A program made the translations under genes and the position numbers. Positions 1 through 7,274 of a stretch of 64,000 nt of DNA are shown here, piece after piece; positions within the stretch are counted from its first letter, which is position 1; the number at the start of each line of letters is the position of its first letter. Source of the stretch: Bradyrhizobium jicamae. GTDB taxonomy: Bacteria > Pseudomonadota > Alphaproteobacteria > Rhizobiales > Xanthobacteraceae. The DNA lies in assembly GCF_001440395.1 (NCBI RefSeq), contig NZ_LLXZ01000113.1, positions 1-64,000 of the forward strand, in the 5' to 3' direction. The notes beneath the pieces were generated by a model. It made no database searches. It had not been told where the DNA came from and saw only the letters and a list, made by a program, of their open reading frames with translations.

Positions 1-402
1 GTGGCTCGGTGAGGAGCGAAGCGACGAGTAGAGCGCGGGCCGAAGGCATCGCCCGTTTGCCATCAGCACGCTATTATCGCACTCCTCCGCGAACCCTTGC
101 CTCGTGAGCGAGGGTCCTTCAGCAGCAAACCCGAAAGTCTTAGTGTCATGACCGTTTTGCAGCGTTTCGAATGCAAACCGAGTGTCCGTCACGGGGCGCC
201 CGCGAACCTCGAAACTGACGACTGATGTCACGAGCTGCTCGATGTGCAGCCGCCGGACGCTTACGTTCGTTTCAACGTTGATCTAAATGGAAGAGCTTGG
301 TTGCCGCCCGAGCTCGCGATCTGCCCGAACGGCGGCCCGACGGTAAGGGTGAAGTGGTGCGCGCCCGTTTTCCGACGCGCACGATCGTCGTCGTGAGCCA
401 CT
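1..402. other. left edge, no supported gene
   Basis: No convincing reading frame here. It lies just downstream of the leftward traF gene, where related ICEs carry further transfer genes, but no relaxase or other transfer protein can be read. The first 60 bases (gaggagcgaagcgacgag and neighbours) resemble the GC-rich intergenic leaders at 3.5 and 5.6 kb. Confidence 0.5.
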
Positions 403-942
403 TCAAATATCCGACTTCCAAGTCCAGAGCGGGTGCGCCACGCCCAAGACATCGCAACGCAGGACCGGCCCGAAGTATCGCGAGTCGAACGAATGAGGAT
501 GCGGCTGCAGCAGGAAAAATTCCCCCTCGACGAGCCTCATGCAGCCTTCCCAGGACGGAAGCGGCAGCCCCTCCCGGTCCTTCTCCAGTACCTCAGCGAC
601 GACCTTGCCATTGATGGACATGGTGCCGATCGGCTCTTTCGCGCGGCAGACTTCGTCTCCACCGCTCGCTTCGACCCGCTTCAGAAGAGGTATGGGGAGA
701 GGCGAGATTTTGTGCGCGATGATCAAGAGTTCGATCGCGGGTGGCGGCTTAAAGACGGCGAGTTCGCCGCGCACTGGTAAGCGTTGCTCCAGATAATAGA
801 GGCCCGGCGGAGCGCTGCCGGACGCATTGTAAATTAAGAGCGGCACCGAGGGTGCAGAGGACATTAGAAGAGTGATGATGCCGGCGCACATGGCCGAAAG
901 AATGCTGGCCTGCCGCCACAGTCTTGCGCGATCAATCTGCAT
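403..942 (-). CDS. traF: TraF-like conjugative transfer signal peptidase (S26 family)
   Basis: A 179-residue membrane-anchored serine peptidase of the S26/TraF family, which in conjugation systems matures a pilin-like substrate at the inner membrane. A hydrophobic segment covers about residues 13-36. The nucleophile motif is S-A-P-P-G-L-Y with Ser43, the general base is Lys88 in L-K-R-V, and the conserved S-F-D-S-R-Y-F-G box lies near residues 151-158. The ATG at 942 is chosen because it follows a GGAGG at about 10 bases and overlaps the end of the rdfS-like gene by 11 bases, implying translational coupling. Leftward longer starts lie inside the upstream gene. The rdfS-traF order is the one known from the Mesorhizobium symbiosis ICE. 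Family call is firm; substrate is unknown. Confidence 0.85.
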   Translation of the reverse strand: MQIDRARLWRQASILSAMCAGIITLLMSSAPSVPLLIYNASGSAPPGLYYLEQRLPVRGELAVFKPPPAIELLIIAHKISPLPIPLLKRVEASGGDEVCRAKEPIGTMSINGKVVAEVLEKDREGLPLPSWEGCMRLVEGEFFLLQPHPHSFDSRYFGPVLRCDVLGVAHPLWTWKSDI

Positions 943-1150
943 CGGAGGTCGACCTCCGCTTGCTTGCCTGCGACCATTCAACGAGATCTTCGATGTGGTA
1001 GCGGACATAGCGTCCGTGCTTGCGGTAAGCGGGCCCTCTGCCGTTCACCCGCATCTTCTCTAGGGTGTTTTTGGTAAGCCGGAGCCAGGCGGCAGCTTCC
1101 ACCGTGTTGAGGAACCGCTTTTCCGGTTCCATGTCGTCACTCTTTGTCAT
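932..1150 (-). CDS. rdfS: RdfS-like excisionase / helix-turn-helix protein
   Basis: A 72-residue DNA-binding protein of the MerR-like excisionase (HTH_17) type. Residues 12-60 carry the pattern F-L-N-T-V-E-A-A-A-W-L-R-L-T-K-N-T-L-E, a glycine wing (N-G-R-G-P) and Y-V-R-Y-H-I-E-D-L, which binds DNA as a winged helix. In the Mesorhizobium symbiosis ICE the corresponding protein, RdfS, directs the integrase towards excision. The ATG at 1150 gives a normal length; an upstream in-frame alternative would add 15 poorly conserved residues. Gene order (activator, this gene, traF) supports the RdfS reading. No integrase gene lies in the window, so function is by analogy. Confidence 0.78.
   Translation of the reverse strand: MTKSDDMEPEKRFLNTVEAAAWLRLTKNTLEKMRVNGRGPAYRKHGRYVRYHIEDLVEWSQASKRRSTSDAD
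943..958. promoter_or_regulatory. perfect 16-bp palindrome over the traF ribosome-binding site
   Basis: CGGAGGTCGACCTCCG is self-complementary over its whole length. It contains the traF GGAGG and sits inside the 3' end of the rdfS-like gene. In RNA it could fold or pair between molecules and hide the traF start; as DNA it could bind a dimeric protein. Either role is inference. Confidence 0.5.
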
Positions 1151-1303
1151 CGTCCAACGTCCCCTTATCGAATCTCGCACAACCAAGAGGTGCAAGGGGA
1201 AGCGTCGTCAGATCGGGACCATTTTTGGAGTGGCGAAGATGGCGGACCTTGTTTCGCCATCCCACGCGAGCAAAACTCGTCAAAGCGAAAATGGCGGAAT
1301 CGT

Positions 1304-2122
1304 CTAACTCAGGAGATCGCGATAACCGCCCTTCATCAACTCGGTGCCTTTCGCGACGAGGCGCCGCGTGCGGTCTTTCAAGAACTGACTAGGCCCCAGC
1401 CATTCCTCAGCAACTTTCTTATCTCCAAAGAGAGTAATCGCGATCTGCCGATACGTCTTGCCGTTCAGGCTTCCATCGAGCGCGATCAGGGCCTGGCGGA
1501 GCCGTTCGTCCCCTGAAAGCGTTGATCTTTGAAGGGTTGTAACATCGGTATCAGTGAACCGATGAAGACGCTTCAGGACCTCGGCCTGCCCTGAGAGATC
1601 GTCGAGGTCATGGAGTTCAAAGATCGCAGCAAATGGCGCGGTCAGGACGGAAAGGCCTTTGATTTCGACATTGACGCGAACGCCCAGGTTTTTGATCGAA
1701 ACGTGCTGAACGCCTTCGGTATCAATCACCGCCAGTCGCTCGCCATTGAAGTCGGCGAGCGCGCGCGTCATGGTACTACTGTCCTCATTCGGCATCCTTG
1801 CACTCAGCCGGACCACGCGTTTCAGGGCCTTGGCATGCCAGACTACGGTTGCGTCAAGGGCGCAGCGTCTCGGATCGGCGAAGGCAAAAAGCCCCCACTT
1901 CTCCGCACGCGGAAATCGCTGCCTGAGGCGCAACAGCCGCGTGCCGTCCTTCAATGTAATGCATGGCAGGTGCCGCGGAACGGAGCTTCGCCAGTCGGCG
2001 ATATAGTCTTCATTTCGGCGTAAGAACTCCCACGCCCAGTCGGCCCCATCGTAGTCGGCGGCTCCACAGGTAAGCGCCTCGTCATCGATGCGACCACGCG
2101 AAGAACCGACGGAATGATTCAA
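1304..2122 (-). CDS. DUF6499-DUF2285 protein, FseA-like activator
   Basis: A 272-residue protein. The first ~100 residues carry the DUF6499-like pattern (D-W-A-W-E-F-L-R-R-N-x-D-Y around 28-40, then R-L-R-Q-R-F-P and E-K-W-G-L). The C-terminal ~90 residues are DUF2285-like, ending with F-G-D-K-K-V-A-E-E-W, K-D-R-T-R-R-L and a K-G-G-Y-R-D-L-L tail. In ICEMlSymR7A these two domains come from two reading frames joined by programmed +1 frameshifting to make FseA, which switches on rdfS. Here they already sit in one frame. The start shown is a TTG with no clear ribosome site; an upstream start is possible because the frame stays open. Placement directly before an rdfS-like gene fits an activator role. 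Confidence 0.75.
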   Translation of the reverse strand: MNHSVGSSRGRIDDEALTCGAADYDGADWAWEFLRRNEDYIADWRSSVPRHLPCITLKDGTRLLRLRQRFPRAEKWGLFAFADPRRCALDATVVWHAKALKRVVRLSARMPNEDSSTMTRALADFNGERLAVIDTEGVQHVSIKNLGVRVNVEIKGLSVLTAPFAAIFELHDLDDLSGQAEVLKRLHRFTDTDVTTLQRSTLSGDERLRQALIALDGSLNGKTYRQIAITLFGDKKVAEEWLGPSQFLKDRTRRLVAKGTELMKGGYRDLLS

Positions 2123-2242
2123 TAGCCGCCCCCGCAGATAGCTTTTTCAGCGAGGATCGTTCGGGCCAAATGGGGCAATAGAACGGCTCTCAGAGATTGC
2201 GTTGCGGCACTGTTCTTTTGTGCCGTGCATTGCCTCCTGGGA

Positions 2243-2276
2243 GAGACAAGCGGTTCGAAAGCTCTAAGCGAGTGAG
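2243..2276 (+). promoter_or_regulatory. weak tts-box-like sequence
   Basis: TTCGAAAGCTCTAAGCGAG follows GACAAGCGG, resembling the rhizobial tts box core (GTCAG, then TCGAAAGCT) bound by TtsI. The left half is a poor match. It lies ~100 bases before the lysine-rich ORF at 2379. The core alone could occur by chance. Confidence 0.25.
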
Positions 2277-2378
2277 CTACATGTCTCAATGCCAATATTG
2301 CAAATTTGATGTTATATTTTCAGTAGTGCATGCCGATTCCCGGCCTGCACTATTTTAAATGAGGATGATGGAGGGCAC

Positions 2379-2444
2379 ATGGCTAAGAAAGCGAAGAAGG
2401 CAAAAAAGGCGACTGCCAAAAAAGCTAAAAAGAAGAAAAAGTAG
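2379..2444 (+). CDS. 21-residue lysine/alanine-rich micro-protein
   Basis: ATG to TAG encodes only Met, Ala, Lys and one Thr: M-A-K-K-A-K-K-A-K-K-A-T-A followed by a lysine-rich tail ending in five lysines. A GGAGGG ends 3 bases before the ATG, closer than usual. Composition recalls the tails of histone-H1-like nucleoid proteins, so nucleic-acid binding is a reasonable guess but only a guess. A strong terminator lies 100 bases downstream and a weak tts-box-like site 100 bases upstream, so this could be a complete small transcription unit. Low-complexity AT-rich DNA could also give such an ORF by chance, although the ribosome site argues otherwise. Confidence 0.5.
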   Translation: MAKKAKKAKKATAKKAKKKKK

Positions 2445-2546
2445 CTCCTTTCCGTGACAACGAGCTATCATCTATCCAGGCGCATCGGTGTTAGCCACTG
2501 GTGCAGTTGGTTTAACCGCTCTGAGTAGATGAGCAACGAAACACCT

Positions 2547-2590
2547 AAGCCGAATCGCATACGCCTTGCGCTATGCGGTTCGGCTTTTGG
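2547..2590 (+). terminator. strong intrinsic terminator
   Basis: A 15-bp stem (AAGCCGAATCGCATA with TATGCGGTTCGGCTT, one G-T wobble) and a 10-base loop are followed on the plus strand by TTTGGCTT. The left flank is not A-rich, so it should act mainly rightward, ending the transcript of the micro-protein. Confidence 0.7.
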
Positions 2591-3109
2591 CTTATTGGCT
2601 GTTGGGCCAACGATGGCGGTCTTCAACGCAGTGATACCGTAAGCACTTAGTGAAAGCCATTCATCATCGTCGGCAAGAGCTTCGATAGCAGCAAGGCAGT
2701 CGATGTCAGCGCCGAAAGGCAGACGATCGCTTGAGCGACGCAGATGCGTTTGAGCGTTGCGCCTTCATCGTGAAACGCGTTGAACGAATACGCCATCATT
2801 CGGCTCCATGATACGATCCAGACTTACTGTGGGCAGAGTTATAGAGCGAGTCGCGCCGATCGTTATCGGCCTAATTTGCTGCTGTGAGCTTGACTCTTCA
2901 GCGACTCAGACGAGCCGTCCGTAAGGCGGGAATGGAGCTTCTGCGTCGAATCGTTTGCGCTAAACCTGAGTAAAGAAAACGTTAAACGGAATCCCGAGTG
3001 GCCGACCTGCAACGGCGCAAATGCGACTGGAAGGAAAAGCCTGCCGGGCTGACCGATCCCAAGGAAGGCCCCGCCCGGTGAAGACCGGGCGGGGCCTGGC
3101 AGGTTGCTC
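2591..3109. other. intergenic, nothing recognised
   Basis: No supported gene, repeat or promoter. The frames that stay open are short, lack ribosome sites and look like no known family. Confidence 0.4.
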
Positions 3110-3430
3110 TCACTCTGCGCTCTTCCGCGGCCGCGACCAAAGGAGCGTATAGCCTTCGCCGCCTTCCTCGTCGAACAGGTTCGCGTAGATCGGGGCGTTG
3201 AACGAGGGGTCGTCCAACTTGAGCGAGAGATAGTCACGGCCCTCCTCGGAGCGCTTCGACCAGGCCGCTCCGATCTCCGCCCGGCCGACGTAGACGCGGT
3301 GGCTGGGAGCGTTTTCGCTTGCGCGGTTGGGCTCGGCGACGATGCGGACGCCTCTGGCCTGCAGGCTCAGGGTGATGATCTCGCCCTGGAAATCGTTGCC
3401 GACCTTTTTGAAAGAACCGATGGTAGCCAT
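3110..3430 (-). CDS. DUF736 family protein
   Basis: A 106-residue DUF736 protein, a family almost confined to mobile elements of alphaproteobacteria and of unknown function. Typical features are the start M-A-T-I-G-S-F-K-K, the block N-D-F-Q-G-E-I-I-T-L, then E-I-G-A-A-W-S-K-R-S, Y-L-S-L-K-L-D-D-P-S-F and I-Y-A-N-L-F near residues 81-86. The ATG at 3430 follows AAGGAG at the right distance and gives the standard family length; the longer upstream frame is leader, not coding. It is the first of a leftward series of ICE genes with DUF2493, Toprim and DUF932 proteins, although each has its own leader region. Family call is firm. Confidence 0.9.
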   Translation of the reverse strand: MATIGSFKKVGNDFQGEIITLSLQARGVRIVAEPNRASENAPSHRVYVGRAEIGAAWSKRSEEGRDYLSLKLDDPSFNAPIYANLFDEEGGEGYTLLWSRPRKSAE

Positions 3431-3720
3431 GTCACTTCTCCTTGTTTCGAGCCCGCGACCACCGCGGCCTCGATGGCGATGAACAGGCCGAAGGCGATCG
3501 GCGACGCACCCGCTTACGGGCCGAAGTGCAACGGAGGACGCCTTTGGGGCGACTTTCTTGCCTCGCGAGGAATGGGCGTTAGCCCAGGGGAAGAAAGTCG
3601 CACCAATGGCGTTGCGGCTCAGACGAGAGAGGCGCAGCCGGTCTTCGGCCAGATCAAGCCACAAGAGGCCAGGTGCGTCCGCGGGCTGGACAGCCCAGGA
3701 GAAGACGTAAGGAAACATTA
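3431..3720 (-). promoter_or_regulatory. structured leader upstream of the DUF736 gene
   Basis: Non-coding region with an 11-bp perfect inverted repeat, GCGACTTTCTT at 3549-3559 and AAGAAAGTCGC at 3591-3601. A small GGGC-GTTA-GCCC hairpin (3574-3585) nests between the arms. Parts of it align with the leader of the DUF2493 gene at 5.55-5.76 kb. It probably holds the promoter; an RNA switch is possible. Confidence 0.45.
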
Positions 3721-3963
3721 GGCTTCAGCATGTAAAAGGTCGACTTTTTCCAGCGCAAGGAAATAAACCGCGTGCGGGAAACACGGGATCCTGCTGGGAT
3801 ACTGTCCCTATCGCAAACGAGCACCCGTCCACTGCACTCGGTGCCGAATGATCGCCATACTGGTCGTGTGGCGCTTCGAAGATGCCGCCTTTACCACACC
3901 GCAAACTGGAGAGCTCCGCCCCGCGCTTCAACGACTCTGTTCGAGAACGCTTATGGAGAAGCA

Positions 3964-4419
3964 TCACTCCTGGCGCATCTCGCTCCGGACCGCACTGCCC
4001 CAGTCAAACGAGCGTAGCCCGGCATATAGGGCCAGGCGGCTCCATACGGTCGCACCGACACAAATCGCCCCGATCCAGGCGAAGACCTCACGCCAGAGCA
4101 GCGACGGAACGCCGATCTGAGAGACCGCAAGAATTAGGTCGTAACTCGCCAGTGCCGCCGGAGCGACGAAAGCCGCGCCTATCAGCTTGCGGAGGATCAG
4201 CGGCCGGGCGGCAAATGCGAGTTGACCGATCGTAATCGCCGCGGCTCCGGCGGCAATGCCCGTAAGAAGGGTGCCAATAATTCCGGCGCCGCTTTGAAGC
4301 GCCGCCCTAGCGATGCTAAAACCAACGAGGAATGGAAGGGCGTACACCGTGAGCTCAAAGATGAGCCAACAGAACACACCGATTCCGAGGATGTTGAGAA
4401 TGAGTCCAATGGCAAGCAT
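3964..4419 (-). CDS. hypothetical multi-pass membrane protein
   Basis: A 151-residue protein rich in Ala, Ile, Leu and Gly with about four predicted membrane helices: residues 2-24, 28-65 (long and glycine-rich, perhaps two), 78-100 and 110-135. It ends in a short charged tail (R-S-E-M-R-Q-E). No catalytic motif is seen and no family recognised. The ATG at 4419 has a GGAG about 8 bases upstream. It lies between the DUF736 and DUF2493 genes on the same strand, a position where rhizobial ICEs often carry small conserved membrane proteins, so a role in element biology is likely but unproven. Confidence 0.65.
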   Translation of the reverse strand: MLAIGLILNILGIGVFCWLIFELTVYALPFLVGFSIARAALQSGAGIIGTLLTGIAAGAAAITIGQLAFAARPLILRKLIGAAFVAPAALASYDLILAVSQIGVPSLLWREVFAWIGAICVGATVWSRLALYAGLRSFDWGSAVRSEMRQE

Positions 4420-4607
4420 GGTGGTGCGCTCCGTTCAAAGATGTGACGGGTCGCGCCTTCCACCACCACGGCGCTGGCGAAAGTTAACTGACACCAGATC
4501 AAGATGCGAGACAAATCCCTCGGTCGTATCGTCCACCGATTAAGAGAATATGCAGCGAGCAAGACGAACGCCGCGATCCTGTTGCGTCGGAAACGAGATG
4601 ACGGCGC

Positions 4608-5543
4608 TTACGCGCCGCCGTCGCCGAATTTCCGAACCGGAATTCCGAGCCGCCTCGCCTTGTCGGCGAGATTGTCCTGGATGCCGGTGCCTGGAAAGGC
4701 CAGGACACCGATCGGCATTAACGCCAGCATCGCATCGTTGCGCTTGAACGGTGCTGCTTTGGCGTGCTTGACCCAGTCGGGCTTGAAGGCGATTTGCGGC
4801 ACCTTGCGGTTCGTTGCCCATTTGGCGGCAATCAGTTCGGCCCCCTTGGGCGAGCCACCGTGCAGCAAGACCATGTCTGGGTGCTTGGCGTGAACCTTGT
4901 CGAGACGGTCCCAGATCAGGCGATAGTCGTTGAAGTCGAGGCCACCCGTGAGTGCGATCTTAGGTCCGGCCGGCAACAGCGGCTCTGTCTCGGCGCGACG
5001 TTTTGCAGCGAGGAAGTCTCTGGAATCGATCATCGCTGCGGTGAGTGACTGATGGTTGACCAGCGATCCAGATCGGGGCCGCCAGGGTGAGCGGATATGG
5101 ATTTCGAACTGCTCGATGGCCAGGTCTCGAAAGAGCTCCAAGCAGTTTCGACGCTCGACCAGCGAAATTCCTTCCGCAGTGAGCCGCTCGAGTTCGACCG
5201 ATCGCACCTCAGAGCCGTCCTGCTCACATTGGCTCTTCCGCTGCGCCTGCTCGTTGTCATCGAGCTCGCGCTCGACACGGTACGTCGCGCGATGGAACAG
5301 ATTGACGGCCGACCATAGCAGGTCTTCCAGATCCGGCTCCATGCGGGTGTCATTTAGCGTGACGACCAGAGCGTCGAAAATATCAGCTACTGCGGCTGCG
5401 ATCGTCTTGCCCTCGGGAAGCGGCCTTGAATCTGGCTCGTCGCTGTATGGACGATAACCGTAGAGCTGCAATTCGGTCAGAACGTGGTCGGTTGGAGATG
5501 AGCCGTGCGGCGGTTCGAATTTGGCGTCGTCATGATCGGTCAT
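4608..5543 (-). CDS. DUF2493 (SLOG-type) family protein
   Basis: A 311-residue ICE protein. The C-terminal third (about 193-300) is the DUF2493 domain, a Rossmann-like SLOG fold expected to bind a nucleotide or nucleotide sugar. Seen are K-I-A-L-T-G-G-L-D-F-N-D at 195-206, L-L-H-G-G-S-P-K-G-A-E at 226-236, W-A-T-N-R-K-V-P near 242 and the F-P-G-T-G family motif near 283. The N-terminal two thirds are helical and charged. The ATG at 5543 matches the usual family start; the frame stays open far upstream but that part reads as leader. No partner enzyme is known, so the ligand cannot be named. Confidence 0.85.
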   Translation of the reverse strand: MTDHDDAKFEPPHGSSPTDHVLTELQLYGYRPYSDEPDSRPLPEGKTIAAAVADIFDALVVTLNDTRMEPDLEDLLWSAVNLFHRATYRVERELDDNEQAQRKSQCEQDGSEVRSVELERLTAEGISLVERRNCLELFRDLAIEQFEIHIRSPWRPRSGSLVNHQSLTAAMIDSRDFLAAKRRAETEPLLPAGPKIALTGGLDFNDYRLIWDRLDKVHAKHPDMVLLHGGSPKGAELIAAKWATNRKVPQIAFKPDWVKHAKAAPFKRNDAMLALMPIGVLAFPGTGIQDNLADKARRLGIPVRKFGDGGA

Positions 5544-5880
5544 GGTAGGAGGTCCCTTGCCGGATTGGCCGCGCCCATCGCGGCCTTCGTGGCGATCACC
5601 TGACGGCAGGCGGGCCGGACCAGAACCCGAAGCGAAGTGGAGGGCCGAAGCGAAGCGGAGGATGGGAGAGGTGTGGCTATTTTGCTTCGCGATGCAAAGG
5701 CGGCATTGCCAAGACGTCGCTTTTGAACATCGATCACCGCCGGCGGAAAATAGCCGCACCGCAGCCATTGCCGGTCCGCCCCGCTTGCCGTCCGATCGCC
5801 CTCTGGAAGGCCCGGCGCGGCGCTGATCGGCCAAGACCCCCGCTTGACCGATCTCCGACTTCGCTTTCGAGCGGGCTAGC
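5544..5880 (-). promoter_or_regulatory. structured leader upstream of the DUF2493 gene
   Basis: No gene. GGCTATTTT at 5675-5683 pairs with AAAATAGCC at 5747-5755, extending outward through GTGT/GCAC to about 13 pairs with one wobble. GGCCGCG/CGCGGCC makes a second hairpin close to the ATG. Sequence either side resembles the DUF736 leader, but the pairing arms differ in sequence. Confidence 0.45.
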
Positions 5881-6927
5881 CTACACCTTGGTCGCCGAAG
5901 GCAAGAAGCGGACGACGTCCTCCGGCATGAGCTGAATGCGCAGGGTTGCCCGGAGGTCGTCGATGCCGAAGGTGCGCAGATCTTCGTTGAAGTCGCCGAG
6001 CCGAGGCGATAATGCGATCGCCTCGATGCCTGCTGCTTCGGCACGTTGCATCAGAACTGTCCCCGCTGCGTCGCCAGCCGCATCGGCGTCACGTGCGATA
6101 TAGAGCCTGCGCAGATCCGGAGGAAGCAACATGGCAGCGAGGTGGCGGGCCGAAAGTGCTGATGCCATGGGCAAAGTCGGCAGAGCGCAGCGCAGGGACA
6201 GCATGGTCTCTATGCCCTCACCCGCAGCGAGTACGTCATTTGCCACACCGAATCGGACTGCGTTTCCGAGCAGAAAACCCACCGCGCGACGCGGCGTCTC
6301 GATTGGCGCTTTGCCGCGACCGGAAGGATCAAGCCAGGTTCGATGGACGCCGGTGATGACGCCATTGAGAGTGGTGACGGCGGCGATCAGCGCGGGCCAG
6401 ATCTCTGTCGGCAAAACATCATCCGGCTTATAGTAGCAGCGCGGATGGAAGCGAAGGCTCGCGGTACCGTGCGAGGCCGAAATGCCGCGCGTCCGAAGAT
6501 ACGTTTCGGCGATCGTGCCATGGATGGGCTTTGACATCGCCAGCAGGCGCCTCACCGTTTCCGGTGAGCCGACTGGAGCGGGCGTAATCGGGGATTTTGA
6601 CTCCAGCTCACGCTCAGGCCGCGGCAGGTTGAGAAACTGTCGAGCCTCTGCGAGGACATCGCCAAATTCAAGGAGCCCACAGCTTTCCCTGATGACGTCG
6701 AGCAGATCCCCGTGCTCGCCGGTCGCCGCATCGGTCCACTTGCCAGCGGAGCCCTTCCCTGCACTAGCTCCGCGCAGCCGAACATACATCGACCGGCCAG
6801 GTGTGTTGCGTACGTCTCCGACGATCCAATAGCGGCCAACGCGGCGGCCGTTGGAAAGATAATGGCGACAGACAAGTTCGACCTGCTCGGCAAGTCGGCG
6901 GGCGAGATCAGATGCCTGGATTGACAT
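5881..6927 (-). CDS. Toprim-domain primase-like protein
   Basis: A 348-residue protein of the ICE and plasmid type that combines a DUF7146-like N-terminal part with a Toprim domain. The Toprim signature is visible: the first acidic motif A-A-G-E-G-I-E-T at 234-241 (Glu237, metal binding) and the D-x-D motif A-R-D-A-D-A-A-G-D at 278-286 (Asp280, Asp282). A G-K-W-T-D block near 62-66 is typical of the N-terminal part. Such proteins are thought to prime or process element DNA during replication after transfer. ATG 6927 is preferred to an upstream alternative because it begins the conserved region. Its start lies 2 bases after the stop of the truncated parB. Confidence 0.85.
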   Translation of the reverse strand: MSIQASDLARRLAEQVELVCRHYLSNGRRVGRYWIVGDVRNTPGRSMYVRLRGASAGKGSAGKWTDAATGEHGDLLDVIRESCGLLEFGDVLAEARQFLNLPRPERELESKSPITPAPVGSPETVRRLLAMSKPIHGTIAETYLRTRGISASHGTASLRFHPRCYYKPDDVLPTEIWPALIAAVTTLNGVITGVHRTWLDPSGRGKAPIETPRRAVGFLLGNAVRFGVANDVLAAGEGIETMLSLRCALPTLPMASALSARHLAAMLLPPDLRRLYIARDADAAGDAAGTVLMQRAEAAGIEAIALSPRLGDFNEDLRTFGIDDLRATLRIQLMPEDVVRFLPSATKV

Positions 6928-6929
6928 GG

Positions 6930-7115
6930 TTAGGCCCCGATAAACCGGTCGCACGGTAATTGGCCCGGGAGGAGCGCGCGGCGCGCGGTGTTTTGCGCAA
7001 GCTCCTCGATCGAGACGCTCGCCTTGACGCGGCGGACATTCGATTGGCTGAGCACCAGCCTGAAGGGAATATCACGGGACTGACTGAGCGTGATCTTCTG
7101 AACAGATTTAGCCAT
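6930..7115 (-). pseudogene. truncated ParB/Spo0J-like N-terminus
   Basis: Residues 1-48 read as the start of the ParB-like nuclease or partition protein of these elements (M-A-K-S-V-Q-K-I-T-L-S, then L-V-L-S-Q-S-N-V-R-R-V-K and S-I-E-E-L-A-Q). The similarity then stops and the frame ends after 61 residues, where the intact family has several hundred. The Toprim gene begins 2 bases beyond. The simplest explanation is a deletion removing the ParB body and whatever lay between. The leader and ribosome site are intact, so the peptide may still be made. Confidence 0.75.
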
Positions 7116-7129
7116 TGAAGTTGCTCCAC

Positions 7130-7171
7130 GACGGACGATCCAGAGCCTTTCTCTGGAACTCCTGGTCCGTC
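7130..7171 (-). promoter_or_regulatory. two-tier hairpin leader of the parB remnant
   Basis: Outer stem GACGGAC/GTCCGTC (7130-7136 with 7165-7171) encloses an inner stem TCCAGAG/CTCTGGA (7139-7145 with 7151-7157) with a 5-base loop. It lies 14 bases before the ATG, with GGAG next to the outer stem. The DUF932 leader at 8481-8528 has the same plan. Confidence 0.55.
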
Positions 7172-7274
7172 ACGAAGCGGAGCGCCGCCCTCTTCCTCTC
7201 GAGGGCGACGCCGAAACAGAAACACAAAGATTGAAGTGGGCCCGCGCGGAAACCGCCGAGCGATCCAACCGGCG

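Noticed and set aside
4608..6044. 478-codon frame extending the DUF2493 gene upstream
   Set aside because: Everything before the ATG at 5543 lacks family similarity, contains the hairpin leader and overlaps the Toprim gene end.
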